Origin: an uncultured Blastocatellia bacterium
Lineage (GTDB): Bacteria > Acidobacteriota > Blastocatellia > Pyrinomonadales > Pyrinomonadaceae
NCBI GenBank assembly: GCA_946480785.1
Contig: CAMLLD010000030.1
Coordinates: 1-64,000 of the forward strand
Reading direction: 5' to 3'
Length of the DNA stretch: 64,000 bases
Of this stretch, positions 53,752 through 62,828 are shown one piece after another. A program made the position numbers and the translations under genes. Under the pieces are notes generated by a model. That model saw only the letters and a list, made by a program, of their open reading frames with translations, was not told the origin of the DNA and made no database searches. The first letter of the stretch is position 1, and every line of letters starts with the position of its first letter.

Positions 53752-54276
53752 TTAGTTTTTGCCCGCCTGGTTCTTCTTGAACTTCTGGACCAGCCTCGTC
53801 ACCGCTTTGTTGACGTCGTTGTTCAGGTTCTTCGGGTTGATCGTGCCGGTCGCGTAACCACGCCAAACTTCCTGTTGCGTCTTGGCGTCGAGAAACACGA
53901 CGATCAGCGTGCCGTCAGTCACCTGTTCGACGTCGATCGTGCCGCGACGTTGAAACCAACCGTAACGATTGTCCTGAATGTCGAGGCCTCGCTTCGTGGA
54001 GACGATATAGCCGACGAGAAAATCCGGCTGTGCGCTCTCGGTAAAACCATTCGTCACAAGCTGCAAGCTCAACGCATCGTGAATGCGGCGATCGTTGATC
54101 GGACTCGCAGCGAGCGGGTCCTGCGCGCCGCGCTGTTGCTGGATGAAGCTGAACGTGCGCAGCTTCGCGAGCGGAAAAGTGTGGTCGTAATCAGTTTGGA
54201 CCGATTGGGCCATGGCTGCGGTGAAGCCCATTAGGAGCAGCACACTACAGCCGATCAAATTGCGAACAATTCTCAT
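53752..54276 (-). CDS. Exported DUF4136-family protein
   Basis: 174 residues with a signal peptide (NLIGCSVLLLMGFTAAMAQS). The DUF4136 pattern is visible: an early TDYDHTFPLAKLRTFSF, then SPINDRRIHDALSLQLVTNG, PDFLVGYIVS and GTLIVVFLDAKTQQEVWRG, ending in a basic VQKFKKNQAGKN. Such proteins are usually lipoproteins; this one has no lipobox and is probably periplasmic. The function is unknown. Co-transcribed with the large low-complexity secreted protein 11 nt downstream. Confidence 0.85.
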   Translation of the reverse strand: MRIVRNLIGCSVLLLMGFTAAMAQSVQTDYDHTFPLAKLRTFSFIQQQRGAQDPLAASPINDRRIHDALSLQLVTNGFTESAQPDFLVGYIVSTKRGLDIQDNRYGWFQRRGTIDVEQVTDGTLIVVFLDAKTQQEVWRGYATGTINPKNLNNDVNKAVTRLVQKFKKNQAGKN

Positions 54277-54326
54277 GATGATCCCTCCTTTGAGATCAGC
54301 AGTTATGGGTTAAGGTGTGCCGGTTG

Positions 54327-55916
54327 TTACCGGTGTGCATCGGCCGCTGATCGCGCTTGCGGGCGGCCGATGACAGTTGCGAAATAGTTGGTTAGCTCCG
54401 TGAGCGGCTCTGCCTCAGTGACAAAGCCGATGTAGTTGTCAGGTCGCAAAAGGACGCTGAAGGGTTTAGGTGTGTTGAAGAGCTCCTTGATCTCTTCAGT
54501 GAGCGGGAAGGTGTGGTAATCGAGCACCTCCGCAAACTCCGTTTCAATCTCCTTTCTCTCGCTGCTGTCAGGTTCGTTGGAAAAAGTAAGCAGATGAAAT
54601 TTCGGCGCGCGCAACGAGTCGTAAACGCTCGCTCCATCCACCAGGAAATAAGGCATGCGATCGCCGGCTTTGACTTCGAAGTCATCCCCCGTATCGCCGC
54701 TCAACGCGCTCTCGCGATACTGAATTCCCGTTTGCGAAATCAGCGGGAAGATGAACTGGTTGACTGAGTCGAGACCGACGATGAAGTTCGCCACGCGCGG
54801 GAAGATGAAGCGACGCGTGAATGACAAGAGCCACGCGGGATCCATCAGCAGATCGAACATGCGATCCGTGGTTTCCAACAGCCGCTTCGCTACCGCGCCG
54901 CGTTCTTCATCGTAAGTGTCGAGAATCTTCGGATCGGCTTCGCCGCGCAGGACCATCGCGAGCTTCCAGCCGAGGTTGTAACCGTCCTGGATGCCGGTGT
55001 TCATTCCCTGCGCCCCCACAGGGGAATGAATGTGCGCAGCGTCGCCGGCCAGAAAGCAGCGGCCCGAGCTGAACTGATTCACGCGTCGCGAGTGGACCTT
55101 GTAAGTGGAAAACCAATTGACCTTGTAGATGTCGAGATCGTTGAGTTGCGTGTCCTCGATGATCTGCTTCTCGATCTCTTCATACGGAATCTCGCTTGGA
55201 TCTTTGTCCGTGTTTTCCGGGAACACGCCCACGATGCGATAGCGATCCTCGCCCTTCATGGGAAAGAAAGCCGTCGAGCGATCGCGCGCCACGCACGACG
55301 TCAGCATGTCGTGCGGAAATTCCCACTTGAGTTGGACATCGGCCACGTAGAACAGCCGTTCAAACGTGCTGCCTTCAAATTTCAACCCGAGGCCGTGACG
55401 CACCACACTCTTCGAGCCGTCGCACGCCACGAGATACTGCGCTTCGACCTTTTGCTCTTCGCCGTTGACGTTGACGATAGTGCCCGCCACCCCCGCGTCG
55501 TCCTGCGAAAAGTCTGACAGCGATGTTTGCCACTGCACGTCGCGGCCGTGGCTCTTCATAAACTCGTAAAGCAGGTGCTCGTGTTTGCCCTGTTCCACGA
55601 TCAGCAGATAGGGATAAGGACTCATACCTTCTCCCAGCCTCGTAAGCGGTATTTCCACTCGCGCTTCGCCGCCTTCGAGAATGCGAACGCTCCTGGTAAT
55701 GCTTCCTTCGTCGATCAACTTCTGCGCGAGATCAATCTGTTCGTAAATCTCGAGCGTTCTCGCCTGGACGCCGATGGCTTTAGAGAAAGGCGTCGTGCCT
55801 TCTCGCTTATCAATAATGACGAAGTCGACGCCGTACCTGATTAATTGGCACGCGAGCGCGAGACCGGTGGGGCCGGCGCCGACGATCAAGACATCTGTTT
55901 TTCTGGTTGCTTCCAT
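54327..55916 (-). CDS. FAD-dependent aromatic monooxygenase (PHBH/TfdB class)
   Basis: 529-residue cytoplasmic flavoprotein. FAD/NAD(P)H motifs of the p-hydroxybenzoate hydroxylase group are complete: GAGPTGLALA (12-21), the DG motif in VACDGSKSVVRHGLGL, and the GD motif AGDAAHIHSPVGAQGMNTGI. The region after residue ~390 resembles the thioredoxin-like domain of phenol 2-monooxygenase and related enzymes. Members hydroxylate phenols, polyketides or rifampicin-type antibiotics; the substrate is not predictable. It stands alone on the minus strand, with three short repeats in its upstream region. Confidence 0.92.
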   Translation of the reverse strand: MEATRKTDVLIVGAGPTGLALACQLIRYGVDFVIIDKREGTTPFSKAIGVQARTLEIYEQIDLAQKLIDEGSITRSVRILEGGEARVEIPLTRLGEGMSPYPYLLIVEQGKHEHLLYEFMKSHGRDVQWQTSLSDFSQDDAGVAGTIVNVNGEEQKVEAQYLVACDGSKSVVRHGLGLKFEGSTFERLFYVADVQLKWEFPHDMLTSCVARDRSTAFFPMKGEDRYRIVGVFPENTDKDPSEIPYEEIEKQIIEDTQLNDLDIYKVNWFSTYKVHSRRVNQFSSGRCFLAGDAAHIHSPVGAQGMNTGIQDGYNLGWKLAMVLRGEADPKILDTYDEERGAVAKRLLETTDRMFDLLMDPAWLLSFTRRFIFPRVANFIVGLDSVNQFIFPLISQTGIQYRESALSGDTGDDFEVKAGDRMPYFLVDGASVYDSLRAPKFHLLTFSNEPDSSERKEIETEFAEVLDYHTFPLTEEIKELFNTPKPFSVLLRPDNYIGFVTEAEPLTELTNYFATVIGRPQARSAADAHR

Positions 55917-55993
55917 ATAAGTTACTCCTCCGTTGGCGATGTGCTAGAGCAAGTGATGGGCCAATGCGCGTTTGCTGTAGTTAGCGAGCGATC

Positions 55994-56051
55994 GCGATAT
56001 TTCGCTTTCGCGGCGACGCGACATTTAGCGTCCGACGCGATATTTGGCGTC
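55994..56051. promoter_or_regulatory. Three imperfect direct repeats GCGAYATTTNGCGTC
   Basis: Copies at 55994-56005 (GCGATATTTCGC), 56018-56032 (GCGACATTTAGCGTC) and 56037-56051 (GCGATATTTGGCGTC) lie between the divergent monooxygenase and the STAS-RND operon. Spacing of 24 and 19 bp could allow a transcription factor to bind cooperatively. Confidence 0.45.
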
Positions 56052-56202
56052 GAAACCAGAAGCCCTTCGCGTCGCCCATAATTCTTCTCTTTCCTTAACA
56101 AAACTCAATTCCGCTTGCGCTGACAACAACTTAGCGCGTTCGCGCGACGCGCGAGCCGCGTTGGCCTCGCCCTTGCACTAAGGAGCGCGAAAGGAACGAA
56201 CG

Positions 56203-56496
56203 ATGACCACACGGATCACAAGAATTGAAGGTGAACAGGCAAGCGAGATGATTCTCAAACTCGAAGGAGTGCTGACGGTGGCTGACGCAAGACTGCTCGA
56301 AGAAATCTGCGACGACCTCCAGCGCGAGCTCGCTTACTCGATCACCATCGACATGTCAGGGGTGAATTACCTCGGCAGCCAGAGCGCGGAAATTATTCAA
56401 CGACTGAGGACGACGCCTGGCTTGACCATCGAAGGCGCACATTTATTCGTGCAGCAAATACTCGAATCGACCAAGGACGGCAACAACCATGAATAG
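56203..56496 (+). CDS. STAS-domain protein heading the RND efflux operon
   Basis: 97-residue cytoplasmic protein. The STAS fold is suggested by EMILKLEGVLTVADARLLEE and SITIDMSGVNYLGSQSAEII; the usual DSSG of anti-sigma-factor antagonists is replaced by GSQS with Ser59 and Ser61, one of which could be phosphorylated. It lacks any transporter or kinase domain. Its end overlaps the TolC gene start by 8 bp, which implies translational coupling. A STAS protein ahead of an efflux system is unusual; a partner-switch or lipid/nucleotide sensing role is possible. Confidence 0.8.
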   Translation: MTTRITRIEGEQASEMILKLEGVLTVADARLLEEICDDLQRELAYSITIDMSGVNYLGSQSAEIIQRLRTTPGLTIEGAHLFVQQILESTKDGNNHE

Positions 56497-57850
56497 AACA
56501 CTTCTTCTCATTCTCGTAATCATTGTCGGCGCGATCAGCGAGGTCATGTGCCAGGAAGTACGGCCGGCCAGCGGCGAGACCCTGACCTTGAATCAGGCCA
56601 TCGACATCGCGTTGAAAAACAATCGCGAAGCGAAGAACGCGCGGCTCGACATTGAGAAGTCAAACGACAAAGTCGAGGCGTTTCGCACGCGCCGTCTGCC
56701 GGCCTTCAAGATCACTTCGACGATTTCGCAGCCGCTCTCGTCGTTCGACACCACCTTTGAAAAAGGCGTGTTCGGCACTTACCCGGGCATCGGTCCGGTA
56801 CCAAACGAAGACACGGTAATCAAGTCTTCTACTAATACTTCCGGACTGCTCCTGGCCCAGGTAACACAGCCAATTACGCAACTGCGCCGCATCAATCTTC
56901 AGCTCAAACAGAAAGAGCTCGACGTCGCGATTTCCGAAACGCAGTTGCGCGCGACGGAACAGGCCTTAGTTAACAACGTGAAGCGTGCTTATTACGCGGT
57001 GCTGCAAACCGAAGGCGCCGCACGGGCCGCGGAAGAGTCAGTGAAACTCTATCGCGAGCTCGATCGCGTCACCGGTGAGTACGTGATGCAACAGGCGGCG
57101 TTGAAAACAGACTTGATGGACGTGCAGACACGCGTCGCGAAAGCGGAGTACGAAGTGCTGACGCTCAACAATACGCTGAGCTCGCAGAAAGAACAGTTGA
57201 ACAACCTGCTCGGACGCGACGTGAATACCGAGTTCAGCGTTACCGACGGACTCGAGACGGCGCAAGCAGCGATGCGCGAGACGGATCTCGGCGCAGCTCG
57301 CAAGCGCGCACTCGACCAGCGGCCGGAAGTTCGCGAAGCGCGTTTGCGATTGCAACAGGCGAACCTCGACAAGCGCGCGAAGAAGACGGAGTTCATTCCC
57401 GACGTAAGCCTGACGTTCACCCACGCCAACACTTTCAACTATTCGAACTTCGTCCCGCACAGCGTGAGCGGCGTGGGCGTGCAGGTGGAGTGGGAAGTGT
57501 TTGACTGGGGCCGCAAGAAGAACGAGCTCGCCGAGAAGAACCGCACCATCGCCCAGGCAGACAACACAGTGACCGAGACTGAGAGCCAGGTGCTGATGGA
57601 AGTGAACGCGAAGTTTCGCGCGCTACAAGAGAACTGCCAGCTCATTCGCATCGCCAAACTCGCGCAGACAACCGCGCGCGCAAACGTGCAGATCGCTGCT
57701 TACAAATACCGGCTCGACGCTGTGCTGCTCAAGGACGTGTTGCAGGCCCAGACGTCGCTCGCCAATGCGGATTACGACTATCAAAAAGCGCTGCTTTCCT
57801 TCTGGACAGCGAAAGCCGATTTCGAAAAAGCCATAGGAGAAGAGAAATGA
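56489..57850 (+). CDS. TolC-family outer-membrane efflux protein
   Basis: 453-residue outer-membrane channel subunit. Signal peptide (LLLILVIIVGAISEVMC), then two structural repeats of the OEP family starting LTLNQAIDIALKNNREAKNA, with long helices in EAFRTRRLPAFKITSTISQP, ALVNNVKRAYYAVLQTEGAA and the second half QRPEVREARLRLQQANLDKR, VQVEWEVFDWGRKKNELAEK. Length is typical. It overlaps the next gene by 4 bp (ATGA). It forms the outer part of a tripartite pump with the two following genes. Confidence 0.93.
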   Translation: MNRTLLLILVIIVGAISEVMCQEVRPASGETLTLNQAIDIALKNNREAKNARLDIEKSNDKVEAFRTRRLPAFKITSTISQPLSSFDTTFEKGVFGTYPGIGPVPNEDTVIKSSTNTSGLLLAQVTQPITQLRRINLQLKQKELDVAISETQLRATEQALVNNVKRAYYAVLQTEGAARAAEESVKLYRELDRVTGEYVMQQAALKTDLMDVQTRVAKAEYEVLTLNNTLSSQKEQLNNLLGRDVNTEFSVTDGLETAQAAMRETDLGAARKRALDQRPEVREARLRLQQANLDKRAKKTEFIPDVSLTFTHANTFNYSNFVPHSVSGVGVQVEWEVFDWGRKKNELAEKNRTIAQADNTVTETESQVLMEVNAKFRALQENCQLIRIAKLAQTTARANVQIAAYKYRLDAVLLKDVLQAQTSLANADYDYQKALLSFWTAKADFEKAIGEEK

Positions 57851-59154
57851 AAACGAACCGAATGTTCCCCGTTGCCGCGCTCACCACAGTTATCGCGCTT
57901 GGTCTAATCGTGAGCGGCTGCTCGAAAGAGACGAGCAAACCCAAAGCCGCCAAGCCCGTGAAAGTGAAAGCAGTGGAAACGCACTCGACAACGAACACCG
58001 TGCGTTACTCGGCCAGCATCAAGCCTGCGGCGCAAGTCGACGTAGCGTTCAAGGTGAGTGGTTACGTTGACGACATCGCCCGTGAGAAGGATGCGGCTGG
58101 TCAGTGGCGTTACATCCAGGCCGGCGACATCGTACACCAGGGCGCGACGTTGGCCCGCGTGCGGCAGAGTGATTACGCCGCGCGCGTGAACGAAGCGAAG
58201 GCGCAGATTGGTGAAGCGCGCTCGAATCTCGAGACAAACAACTCGCAGCTTCACGAAACGATGGCCGCAGTTGAAACCGCGCGCGCGCAGGTCGCGGACG
58301 CGAAGGCTTATTACGAACGAACCAAGCTCGACTACGACCGCGCGAAGATCCTGTTCGCGTCGGAAAGCATTACGAAGCCGGAGTTCGACGCGACCAAGGG
58401 AACGTATGAAGTGGCCCAGGCGAAGTACGAAGCCGCGCAGGGCCAGTTGAAGTCGGCGGAAGCGAAAGTGATGACGGCCCAGGCGCAGATCTCGGTGGCC
58501 GAATCGCGCATCAGGTCCGCGGAAGCGTCAACGGCTTCGGCAGCGATTCCGCTCGGCGACACGAACTTGCGCGCGCCGATGAGCGCAGTCGTGATCGAAC
58601 GCAAGATCGAGATGGGCACACTCGTCGGACAAGGCACAGCGGGGTTTGTGCTCGCTGACCTCAGTCTCGTCAAAGCCGTCTTCGGTGTGCCCGACACTTC
58701 GTTGCAAAGCATGAAACTCGGCGACGTGTTGACGATCACCGCGGACGCGACGCCGGGCACCGAATTCAGCGGACACATCTCGCGCATCTCGCCGTCGGCG
58801 GATCAAAACAGCCGCTCGTTCGAGATCGAAGTCACGATTCCGAATCCCGATGGTCTATTGAAGCCGGGAATGATCGCTTCGCTGAACGCGAACGAAGGCG
58901 CGGTCGCGATGACGCAGTTGCCGGTGGTTCCCCTTACCGCGATCACGCACGCGCCGCAAAATCCGGACGCGTATGCGGTGATGGTGATGGAAGAACGCGA
59001 AGGCAAACACATCGCGCGGCTGCGGCCGGTAACGCTCGGCGACTCCGTGGGTAACGCGATCGTCGTAAAGAGCGGATTGCAAGCCGGCGAGCTGGTAGTC
59101 ACGACAGGCGCCAGCCAGATCGCTGATGGCGAACAGGTGTTGGTGGTCCAGTAA
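57847..59154 (+). CDS. RND efflux membrane-fusion lipoprotein
   Basis: 435-residue periplasmic adaptor. Signal with lipobox VSGC (Cys25), beta-barrel/lipoyl halves and a long alpha-hairpin (ETMAAVETARAQVADAKAYY, EAAQGQLKSAEAKVMTAQAQ), then LGDTNLRAPMSAVVIERKIE and GMIASLNANEGAVAM. It links the TolC channel with the RND permease downstream. Architecture and size match AcrA/MexA-type adaptors, though the lipoyl half is extended by about 20 residues (DDIAREKDAAGQWRYIQAGD), as in metal or exporter adaptors of heavy-metal type. Confidence 0.93.
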   Translation: MKTNRMFPVAALTTVIALGLIVSGCSKETSKPKAAKPVKVKAVETHSTTNTVRYSASIKPAAQVDVAFKVSGYVDDIAREKDAAGQWRYIQAGDIVHQGATLARVRQSDYAARVNEAKAQIGEARSNLETNNSQLHETMAAVETARAQVADAKAYYERTKLDYDRAKILFASESITKPEFDATKGTYEVAQAKYEAAQGQLKSAEAKVMTAQAQISVAESRIRSAEASTASAAIPLGDTNLRAPMSAVVIERKIEMGTLVGQGTAGFVLADLSLVKAVFGVPDTSLQSMKLGDVLTITADATPGTEFSGHISRISPSADQNSRSFEIEVTIPNPDGLLKPGMIASLNANEGAVAMTQLPVVPLTAITHAPQNPDAYAVMVMEEREGKHIARLRPVTLGDSVGNAIVVKSGLQAGELVVTTGASQIADGEQVLVVQ

Positions 59155-59188
59155 ACGAATCGAAGCTTGGATTGATTGGAGAACAGTC

Positions 59189-62100
59189 ATGTCGCACGGA
59201 AAAACCGACCAGGAAATGATGACCAAACGCAACACGGCGCGGTTCTTTGTCGAGAAGCGTCACGTTAGCTGGGTGTTGCTGCTCGCCACCTGCTTCTGGG
59301 GCGTCTACGGCTACCTGAAGATGCCGCAGCGCAAAGACCCCGAAGTGCAAGTGCGCACCGCGGTGGCCCTCGTACCCTGGCCCGGCGCCAGCGCGGACAA
59401 GGTCGAACAACTCGTTACGAAGACGGTGGAAGAGAAAGTCGCGGCCAACGCGAAGGTGACGAAGATTGAGTCGATCTCGCGTACCGGTCTCGCAGTGATT
59501 TACGTCGAGCTCGACGAGAACCTGAAAGAGACGGGCAAGGAATTCGACGACATCAAGTTGAAGCTCGATTCGATCGACAACCTGCCGAGCGGCGCTGGTC
59601 CAATCAACTTTATCAAGGACTTCGGCGACACGGCCGCGTTGATGCTGACCGTGGCGAGCCCGAAGACTGACGACGAAGAAGTCGCGGCGCGGGCGAAGAA
59701 CATTCAGTCGGCGATCGAGCATGAACGTGCGGCAACGACGAATCCGACCGACCCATCGCGCTTCACGCTGGTGTTCACGATTGCGGAGTCGGTTGACACG
59801 CGCATGTTGCGCACGCCGATCGAGATGTTTCTCGCGTACGCGAAGGAACAGGGCTTCGCGAACGATCTGCGCGTCATCAATGGCGATCGCTTTATCGGTT
59901 TCGACGGTGTTTCCAATAAGACCGACGAAGAGCTGCTGGCGCAAATGCAGCAGTTTGTAAATGAACGGTTGCAGTCGTCGGAGTTTCATCCCGATGCGTG
60001 GCCGCCCTTTGTCGTGCGCAATCCGCAGGACACGTTGGCGCGGCTGAACACGGTCGCGGGCGACAAGTACACCTATCGCCAGATGGATGACTACACGGAC
60101 CTCATCGAGAAGACGTTGAAGACGATCCCGCAGGTTTCGAAAGTGCAGCGCTCGGGCAATCTCGACGAAACGGTCTATCTCATCTATTCGCAGGAACGGC
60201 TCGCGTCGTACGGAGTCAAACCAAGCAATCTCGAAAACGTTCTCAAAGGCCGCAACATCACGACGCCCGGCGGACAGGTCAACGTCGAGGGCAAGAACGT
60301 CAATCTCGATCCGAGCGGTGAGTTCAAGAGCGAACGCGAGATCGGTGACGTGCTCGTGCCGGCCGCGAATGGTTCGACTGTTTACCTGCGCGACCTCGCG
60401 CATATCGTTCGCGCTTACCAAACCCCCGCGAGTTATTTGAACTACTTCAACACCCGCGACGCGCAGGGCAACTGGCGGCGCAGCCGTGCGGTGACGCTCT
60501 CCGTGCAGATGCGCTCAGGCGAACAAATTGGCGAGTTTGGCAAAGAGATCGATGCCACGCTCGCGAATTTGAAAGAGCAATTGCCGAACGATCTGATCTT
60601 TGCGCGCACGTCGGACCAGCCGCTGCAGGTCGACGAAAGCATCGAGCTTTTTATGCGCAGTCTTTACGAAGCCATCATCCTGGTCGTGATCGTGGCGCTG
60701 ATCGGTTTCTGGGAATGGCGGTCCGCGCTGTTAATGGCGTTGGCGATCCCGATCACGCTCGCGATGACGTTCGGGTTTATGTATGCCCTCGGCATCGACC
60801 TCCAGCAGATCTCGATCGGTACGTTGATCATCGCGCTCGGTCTGCTCGTAGACGATCCGGTAGTGGCCGGCGATGCGATCAAGCGCGACCTGGCGCTCGG
60901 GCATAAACGCTCGGTCGCCGCGTGGCTTGGACCAACGAAGCTCGCGACCGCGATTCTTTATGCCACGATCACAAACATCGTCGCTTATCTTCCGTTCCTG
61001 CTGATCAAGGGTTCGACCGGCGAGTTTCTCTACACGCTTCCGGTTGTGCTGACGTGTTCGCTCGTAGCTTCGCGACTGGTCTCGATGTCGTTCATCCCGC
61101 TGCTCGGTTACTACCTGCTGCGGCCGAAAGCGGAGCCGACCATTCAGGAGCGGCGCAAGAAGGGATTCGCCGCGCAGTATTACCGCGTCGGCACGTGGGC
61201 CATCAATCATCGTTGGAAAGTGATGGCCGGCGCGTTTGGTTTTCTCCTCCTCGGCGGCGTGTTGATGAGTCAACTGAAGACTGAGTTCTTCCCGAAAGAC
61301 TTGTCTTACTTGTCGTACGTTGATGTTTGGCTGCCCGAAGATGCGCCGCTATCCGCGACTAACGAAGCGGCCGCACACTCGGAAGAGATCATTCGCGAGG
61401 TCGTGGACGAGTACGGCAAGCATCATCCCGACAGCGACGGCAAACCGCGCGAGGTGCTGCGCTCGTTGACGACGTTCGTCGGCGGTGGTGGTCCACGTTT
61501 CTGGTTTTCGGTTTCGCCCGAGCTGAAGCAGTTGAACTATGCGCAGATCATCATTCAGGTGAAAGACAAGCACGACACAGCGCATTTGATTCGCCCGTTG
61601 CAGGAAGCTTTGTCGGCGAAGGTCCCCGGCGCGCGCATCGACGTGCGGCAGCTCGAGTCGGGCAAGGCGGTCGGTTTGCCGATTGCGATTCGCTTGAGTG
61701 GGCAGGATCCGCAGATGCTGCGTTCGTATGGCGCTCGCGTGAAAACGATTCTCGAAGAGACCTCGATTGCCGAGCGCGTGCGCGACGATTGGGGTGACGA
61801 GAGTTTCGCCGTTCACCTCAAAACCGATCCCGATCGCGCGAACATCGCCGGACTGACGAACCACGACGTGGCGATGGCTTCGCTTTCCGCGACGCACGGG
61901 AACCAGGTCACGACGTTGCGCGAAGGCGACAAGCAGATTCCCGTCGTGGCGCGCTTGCGCATGGAAGAGCGGGCGCAGTTGGGTGACTTGAGAAACCTCT
62001 ACGTCTATGCCGGCGAGGGCACGCAGAAGGTGTTGCTCAGACAGGTGGCTTCGACGGAGTACGGCATGCAGACCGAGAAGATCAGATCGCGAAATCAGTT

Positions 62101-62818
62101 TCGCACGATCACGATCTCGACAATGCCCGCGGAAGGACGGCTCGCGTCGGAAGTAATGAAGGCGGCGCGTCCGAAACTGAAAGAGATCGAGAAAGAACTG
62201 CCCGCGGGTTATCGGCTGGAAATCGGCGGTGAAGAGGAAGACCAGGTCAAAGGTTTCAAAGACCTGACCGTCGTGCTCGGTGTTTCAGTGGCGATGATCT
62301 TCCTGGCGCTCGTGTTCCAGTTCAAGAACGCGATCAAGCCGTTCATCGTGTTCGCCGCGGTGCCGTTCGGGATGGTGGGCGCGTTGGCAGTGCTGTGGAT
62401 CATGGGCGCGCCGTTTGGGTTCATGGCGTTCCTCGGCATCGTCAGTCTCGTTGGCGTGATCGTGAGTCACATCATCGTGTTGTTTGACTTCATCGAGGAG
62501 AAACACGCTGAAGGTGAACCGCTGCGGGAAGCGTTGCTCGACGCCGGCATCATGCGCTTGCGTCCGGTGCTCATCACGGTGGGCGCGACGGTGATCGCGT
62601 TGTTTCCGCTCGCGTCGCATGGTGGTCCAATCTGGGAGCCGTTGTGTTACGCACAGATCGGCGGCTTGAGTGTGGCGACGTTCATCACGCTGCTGCTGGT
62701 GCCGGTGATGTACGCCATCTTCGTGCTCGATCTGAAACTCGTGAAGTGGGAGAAGTCCGAAACAGAAACTGAAAGCGCGGAGCTTTTACCGGCTGCGTCG
62801 GCGGCTCCTGCTGAGTAG
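59189..62818 (+). CDS. RND-family efflux permease
   Basis: 1209-residue inner-membrane proton/substrate antiporter, ATG 59189 with GGAGA upstream. Twelve helices are expected; the helix-4 relay IALGLLVDDPVVAGDAIKRD is intact, and helix 1 is WVLLLATCFWGVYGYLKMP. The end is long by about 150 residues compared with AcrB: one extra stretch is around residues 170-290 (DDEEVAARAKNIQSAIEHER, IEMFLAYAKEQGFANDLRVI, DELLAQMQQFVNERLQSS-like) in the first periplasmic porter domain. The adaptor, permease and channel are adjacent and in order. Substrate class is unknown. Confidence 0.92.
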   Translation: MSHGKTDQEMMTKRNTARFFVEKRHVSWVLLLATCFWGVYGYLKMPQRKDPEVQVRTAVALVPWPGASADKVEQLVTKTVEEKVAANAKVTKIESISRTGLAVIYVELDENLKETGKEFDDIKLKLDSIDNLPSGAGPINFIKDFGDTAALMLTVASPKTDDEEVAARAKNIQSAIEHERAATTNPTDPSRFTLVFTIAESVDTRMLRTPIEMFLAYAKEQGFANDLRVINGDRFIGFDGVSNKTDEELLAQMQQFVNERLQSSEFHPDAWPPFVVRNPQDTLARLNTVAGDKYTYRQMDDYTDLIEKTLKTIPQVSKVQRSGNLDETVYLIYSQERLASYGVKPSNLENVLKGRNITTPGGQVNVEGKNVNLDPSGEFKSEREIGDVLVPAANGSTVYLRDLAHIVRAYQTPASYLNYFNTRDAQGNWRRSRAVTLSVQMRSGEQIGEFGKEIDATLANLKEQLPNDLIFARTSDQPLQVDESIELFMRSLYEAIILVVIVALIGFWEWRSALLMALAIPITLAMTFGFMYALGIDLQQISIGTLIIALGLLVDDPVVAGDAIKRDLALGHKRSVAAWLGPTKLATAILYATITNIVAYLPFLLIKGSTGEFLYTLPVVLTCSLVASRLVSMSFIPLLGYYLLRPKAEPTIQERRKKGFAAQYYRVGTWAINHRWKVMAGAFGFLLLGGVLMSQLKTEFFPKDLSYLSYVDVWLPEDAPLSATNEAAAHSEEIIREVVDEYGKHHPDSDGKPREVLRSLTTFVGGGGPRFWFSVSPELKQLNYAQIIIQVKDKHDTAHLIRPLQEALSAKVPGARIDVRQLESGKAVGLPIAIRLSGQDPQMLRSYGARVKTILEETSIAERVRDDWGDESFAVHLKTDPDRANIAGLTNHDVAMASLSATHGNQVTTLREGDKQIPVVARLRMEERAQLGDLRNLYVYAGEGTQKVLLRQVASTEYGMQTEKIRSRNQFRTITISTMPAEGRLASEVMKAARPKLKEIEKELPAGYRLEIGGEEEDQVKGFKDLTVVLGVSVAMIFLALVFQFKNAIKPFIVFAAVPFGMVGALAVLWIMGAPFGFMAFLGIVSLVGVIVSHIIVLFDFIEEKHAEGEPLREALLDAGIMRLRPVLITVGATVIALFPLASHGGPIWEPLCYAQIGGLSVATFITLLLVPVMYAIFVLDLKLVKWEKSETETESAELLPAASAAPAE

Positions 62819-62828
62819 GAATTGAGTC

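Noticed and set aside
54310..54330. CCGGTTGTTACCGG as terminator of the FAD monooxygenase
   Set aside because: Only a 4-5-bp stem overlapping the stop codon and no T-run; too weak to call.
59099..60421. Open frame of 440 codons antisense to the RND permease
   Set aside because: Shadow of high-GC codon usage; no ribosome site or motif.
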